Position numbers and translations under genes: made by a program. From Bacteroidales bacterium UBA5326 (GTDB lineage Bacteria > Bacteroidota > Bacteroidia > Bacteroidales > UBA932), in contig DHQY01000013.1 of assembly GCA_002408205.1 (NCBI GenBank), positions 1 through 64,000 on the forward strand: a stretch of 64,000 nucleotides of DNA, written 5' to 3'. The notes below the pieces were generated by a model. The model worked only from the letters and a program-made list of their open reading frames with translations, was not told the DNA's origin and made no database searches. Numbering within the stretch: position 1 is the stretch's first letter; each line of letters starts with the position of its first letter. Positions 61,065 to 64,000 of this stretch are shown here, piece by piece.

Positions 61065-61805
61065 ATGAACGAAATCATTAAAGTGGAAAATCTCAGGCGT
61101 GACTTTCTGGTAGGAGAAGAAACGGTTCACGCCCTCCGGGATATTTCATTCAACATAACGGAGGGAGAATTCGTGACCATCATGGGAACAAGCGGTTCGG
61201 GAAAATCCACCCTGTTGAATATCCTTGGATGTCTGGATGTTCCCACAGAAGGAGAATATTATCTGGACGGCGTTCCGGTCAGGAAAATGGGAAAGAACGA
61301 CCGGGCCATGCTGCGTAACCGCAAAATAGGTTTTGTATTTCAATCCTATAATCTATTACCAAAGACTACCGCTTTGGAGAATGTGGAATTGCCCCTGCTA
61401 TACAACAAAACCGTGAATTCAGCCCAAAGAAAGGCAAAATCTCACAAAGCACTGGAATCGGTAGGTCTGGCAGACCGGATAAACCACCGGTCCAACCAGA
61501 TGTCCGGAGGGCAACAACAGCGTGTGGCCATTGCCAGAGCTCTTGTGAACGATCCGGTAATTATCCTTGCTGACGAAGCAACCGGGAACCTCGACACACG
61601 AACCTCTTTTGAAATACTTACATTATTCCAGGAAATGCATGCACAGGGACGTACCATTCTTTTTGTTACACACAATCAGGAAATTGCGCGGTACGGAAGC
61701 CGGAATATTGTATTAAGGGACGGAAAAGTAATTGAGGACAGAAAAAACGGAAGCATAGCATCGGCAAAAGACACACTGGCTTCGCTGCCCGCAGAAGAAG
61801 AATAA
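61065..61805 (+). CDS. macB: MacB-type ABC transporter ATP-binding protein
   Basis: A 246-residue ATPase. Walker A is GTSGSGKST, the Q-loop FQSYNLLPKTTALENVELPLLY, the signature MSGGQQQRVAIARAL, Walker B VIILADEATGNLD and the switch His in FVTHN. In E. coli MacB the ATPase and permease are one chain; here they are split. It powers export of macrolide-like, peptide or lipid substrates. Confidence 0.95.
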   Translation: MNEIIKVENLRRDFLVGEETVHALRDISFNITEGEFVTIMGTSGSGKSTLLNILGCLDVPTEGEYYLDGVPVRKMGKNDRAMLRNRKIGFVFQSYNLLPKTTALENVELPLLYNKTVNSAQRKAKSHKALESVGLADRINHRSNQMSGGQQQRVAIARALVNDPVIILADEATGNLDTRTSFEILTLFQEMHAQGRTILFVTHNQEIARYGSRNIVLRDGKVIEDRKNGSIASAKDTLASLPAEEE

Positions 61806-61816
61806 ACATCCAGACC

Positions 61817-63037
61817 ATGAATTACAAAAATTTAATTTTAATAGCTTTAAGAGCCCTGACAAATAATAAAATGAGGGCTTTTCTGACCATGTTGGGGATC
61901 ATAATAGGAGTGGCCTCGGTCATTTCCATGCTGGCCATCGGGGCAGGATCCAAACAAAGTATTCGCGACGAGATAGGACAAATGGGATCCAATATGATCA
62001 TGGTGCAGCCCGGCAACGGCAGTTTTGGAGGAGTACGCCAGAGTGCCTCAAGCATGCAGACGTTAAAGATGACGGATTATGAATCGCTGGTACGCGAAAC
62101 AAACTACCTGTCCAAGATCACCCCTACCGTATCGAGCAGCGGGCAGGCAGTAAAAGGAGCCAACAACTCACCTACCACTATCTATGGAGTAAATGAACAG
62201 TACATAGATATTCGCGGATATTCTGTGGGCAGTGGAAATATGTTCACAGCTCAGGACATACGGAAAGCAGCCAAAGTCTGCATTGTGGGGCAAACGGTTG
62301 TGGATAACCTTTTTTCAGCCGGGGAAGATCCTCTTGGAAAAACTATTCGCTTTGGAAAAATTCCTTTAAAGATCGTAGGAGTTCTGGAGGCCAAGGGATA
62401 TAACACAATGGGCATGGACCAGGACGATCTGATATTAGCACCTTATACGACCGTACAAAAAAGGATTCTGGCCATCACCTACCTGCAGGGTATTACGGCG
62501 GCAGCTCTTTCAGAAGAATATTCAAATCAGGCCATTGAGGAAATAACAGAAATCCTGCAAAGAAACCACGCAATAAAAATTGGCCAGGAGAATGATTTCA
62601 ATGTTCGATCTCAGCAGGAAATGATGGAAACCATGAGTTCGGTTATGGACATGATGACCATACTGCTGGGCTGCATTGCAGGTATTTCGCTTCTTGTAGG
62701 AGGAATAGGCATTATGAATATAATGTATGTATCGGTCACGGAGCGCACCCGTGAGATTGGCCTGCGTATGTCCATAGGCGCCATGGGACGTCATATACTC
62801 ATGCAATTCCTTATTGAAGCGGTAATAATAAGTGTTACAGGAGGTATCATAGGCGTCCTGGTCGGCATCGGGGCATCGGGATTGATAAAGATGATTGCCG
62901 GGTGGCCGGTATCTATTCAGGCATATTCTATTGTACTGGCGTTCGTGGTATGTACCGTTACCGGGATATTCTTCGGATGGTATCCGGCAAAGAAAGCTTC
63001 AGATCTGAACCCGATTGATGCCATTAGGTATGAGTAA
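61817..63037 (+). CDS. MacB-type ABC transporter permease (FtsX superfamily)
   Basis: A 406-residue inner-membrane protein. The N-terminal helix (MRAFLTMLGIIIGVASVISMLAIGAG) is followed by a periplasmic MacB_PCD domain of about 220 residues. Three C-terminal helices (MDMMTILLGCIAGISLLVGGIGIMNIMYVSVTERTREIGLRMSIGA) end in YPAKKASDLNPIDAIRYE, the classic FtsX terminus. It completes the pump with the ATPase 11 bases upstream. Confidence 0.95.
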   Translation: MNYKNLILIALRALTNNKMRAFLTMLGIIIGVASVISMLAIGAGSKQSIRDEIGQMGSNMIMVQPGNGSFGGVRQSASSMQTLKMTDYESLVRETNYLSKITPTVSSSGQAVKGANNSPTTIYGVNEQYIDIRGYSVGSGNMFTAQDIRKAAKVCIVGQTVVDNLFSAGEDPLGKTIRFGKIPLKIVGVLEAKGYNTMGMDQDDLILAPYTTVQKRILAITYLQGITAAALSEEYSNQAIEEITEILQRNHAIKIGQENDFNVRSQQEMMETMSSVMDMMTILLGCIAGISLLVGGIGIMNIMYVSVTERTREIGLRMSIGAMGRHILMQFLIEAVIISVTGGIIGVLVGIGASGLIKMIAGWPVSIQAYSIVLAFVVCTVTGIFFGWYPAKKASDLNPIDAIRYE

Positions 63038-63078
63038 AGAATTCATTATCTTTGAAATGAAAAACTGAAAAACAACAC

Positions 63079-64000
63079 ATGGAGCTGACCTCAGACAAAA
63101 GGAGCAACAGGGCATTTCTGCTGGTGAACACACTGGCAGTTGTCTTGTTTTATGGCATTCCCCTGTTCATTAATCCACGGAACGAGACACTTACTTTTGT
63201 GAGATACTTGGGGTATTGCGGAAGTATTACGGCATATCTTTTAGTTTTCTACCTCAATTTTTTTCTGTTGATTAAAAAATTTATGGTCAGGAAAAAGTGG
63301 GCTGCATTCTTTGTATCTGATTTCCTGCTCATAGGTTCGATCAGCGTTCTTTTATATTTGTGGCACGGGTATTATTTCGCACATCTGGCCGGCATCCCTC
63401 CGGAGCATATTCCGCCTCCACGCAGCGCTTTTATGTTCATTGCAAGAGATATGTTCTTTATGATGCTCACCGCTTCTATGGCCGTAGCTATACGCATTAC
63501 GCTTGAATGGCAGCGCACCGAACGGGAGAAAGCTAAAATGGAAGCAGTAGCAGGCCAGGCAGAGTTACGGAACCTGAAAAGCCAGCTTAATCCTCATTTT
63601 CTGTTCAACACCCTGAACAATATATACTCTCTTATGAGAACAGACCAGGATAAGGCTCAGACTGCCGTGCTGAACCTGAGCAAGACATTGCGCTACGTCC
63701 TGTATGACGATAACCAGGAACGCGTATCGCTCAGTAAGGAACTGGCATTTACAATGAGTTATATTGAGCTTATGTCCCTCAGACTTACCGAAAAAATAAG
63801 TGTGCGGGTGAATGTTCCCGATGACACCCGGGGACAGACCATAGCTCCCCTCATGTTTATTTCCCAGGTGGAAAATGCTTTTAAACACGGTGTATCCCAG
63901 ACCGAACCTTCTTTTATCGATATTGAGATTGAGATCAAAGACCGGACCGTTCGCTGTTCCGTAAAGAACAGTTATTTTCCAAAAAGGGGCTCTGACTACA
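63079..64000 (+). CDS. LytS/YehU-type sensor histidine kinase, C-terminus cut off
   Basis: ATG 63079 opens a frame of 307 codons without stop to the end of the window. Four membrane helices (about 13-140) are followed by a coiled linker, the phosphoacceptor motif NLKSQLNPHFLFNTLNNIYSL (His in NPHF), and the ATPase N box VENAFKHGVSQ. Such kinases sense envelope signals and pair with LytTR response regulators, probably encoded just after the window. It follows the pump genes by 41 bases, so it may control their expression. Confidence 0.92.
   Translation, partial: MELTSDKRSNRAFLLVNTLAVVLFYGIPLFINPRNETLTFVRYLGYCGSITAYLLVFYLNFFLLIKKFMVRKKWAAFFVSDFLLIGSISVLLYLWHGYYFAHLAGIPPEHIPPPRSAFMFIARDMFFMMLTASMAVAIRITLEWQRTEREKAKMEAVAGQAELRNLKSQLNPHFLFNTLNNIYSLMRTDQDKAQTAVLNLSKTLRYVLYDDNQERVSLSKELAFTMSYIELMSLRLTEKISVRVNVPDDTRGQTIAPLMFISQVENAFKHGVSQTEPSFIDIEIEIKDRTVRCSVKNSYFPKRGSDY

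Noticed and set aside
1..64000. CRISPR arrays, prophage genes, rRNA operons, integrase and attachment sites
   Set aside because: No regularly spaced repeats, phage structural genes, rRNA sequence or site-specific recombinase were found on either strand.

Overview
The window reads as a chromosomal segment of a glycan-degrading member of the Bacteroidales. The evidence is a SusC-type TonB-dependent receptor, many secreted or lipoprotein glycoside hydrolases, promoters of the Bacteroidetes form (TTTG/TTG, 19-20 bases, TAnnTTTG) and AT-rich starts without clear Shine-Dalgarno sites. No genus can be assigned from sequence reading alone. About 58 protein genes, one tRNA and one very short leader-peptide gene are supported.

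Region by region: (1) 1-12929, all on the minus strand, is a polysaccharide utilization locus. In transcription order it has a DUF6057-type membrane protein, a TolB-like beta-propeller lipoprotein with a CXXCH motif, an ECF sigma factor, two GH27 alpha-galactosidases, GH127, GH31, a GH5-like enzyme, and finally SusC, cut by the window edge. (2) 12930-14811 holds a decayed IS630-like transposase scrap and a three-gene HipB-HipS-HipT toxin-antitoxin module in visibly AT-richer DNA. (3) 14887-15584 is an outer-membrane barrel gene whose start codon is out of frame with the body because of an A7 run. (4) 15559-21602 is an aromatic amino acid operon (DAHP synthase, tyrA, aroA, aroC, pheA, aroK). 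It is preceded by a complete-looking transcription attenuator: a 33-residue leader peptide with 11 consecutive Trp/Phe/Tyr codons, competing hairpins and an intrinsic terminator. (5) 21577-34570 is mostly a pectic galactan/arabinogalactan cluster: a double-domain GH53, GH2, GH3 and GH51, plus a dehydrogenase and an unusual lipoprotein peptide deformylase. (6) 34557-38216 holds a BlaR1/BlaI-type pair with a 15-bp-arm operator and small exported proteins. (7) 38260-51709 is housekeeping: GrpB-GNAT fusion, tRNA-Arg(ACG), rplS, anmK, M23 peptidase, dnaJ-grpE-dnaK, an RluA-type synthase, nnr, nadD, gmk, creatininase family, fba. (8) 51711-58420 has another GH53, MarC, an M28 peptidase, a serpin, an acyltransferase and a zinc-ribbon membrane protein. 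(9) 58495-64000 is a TolC-MacA-MacB efflux operon followed by a LytS-type histidine kinase cut by the window end.

The genes combine into two extracellular saccharification systems. One is probably aimed at an alpha-galactose/arabinose-decorated glycan and the other at type I (arabino)galactan. The most interesting element is the aromatic attenuator, because leader peptide, antiterminator arm and terminator can all be read directly and fit together. Secondary points of interest are the CXXCH propeller/DUF6057 pair upstream of a sigma factor, HipBST, the lipoprotein deformylase, the tandem GH53, and the M56 sensor carrying two TonB-C domains.
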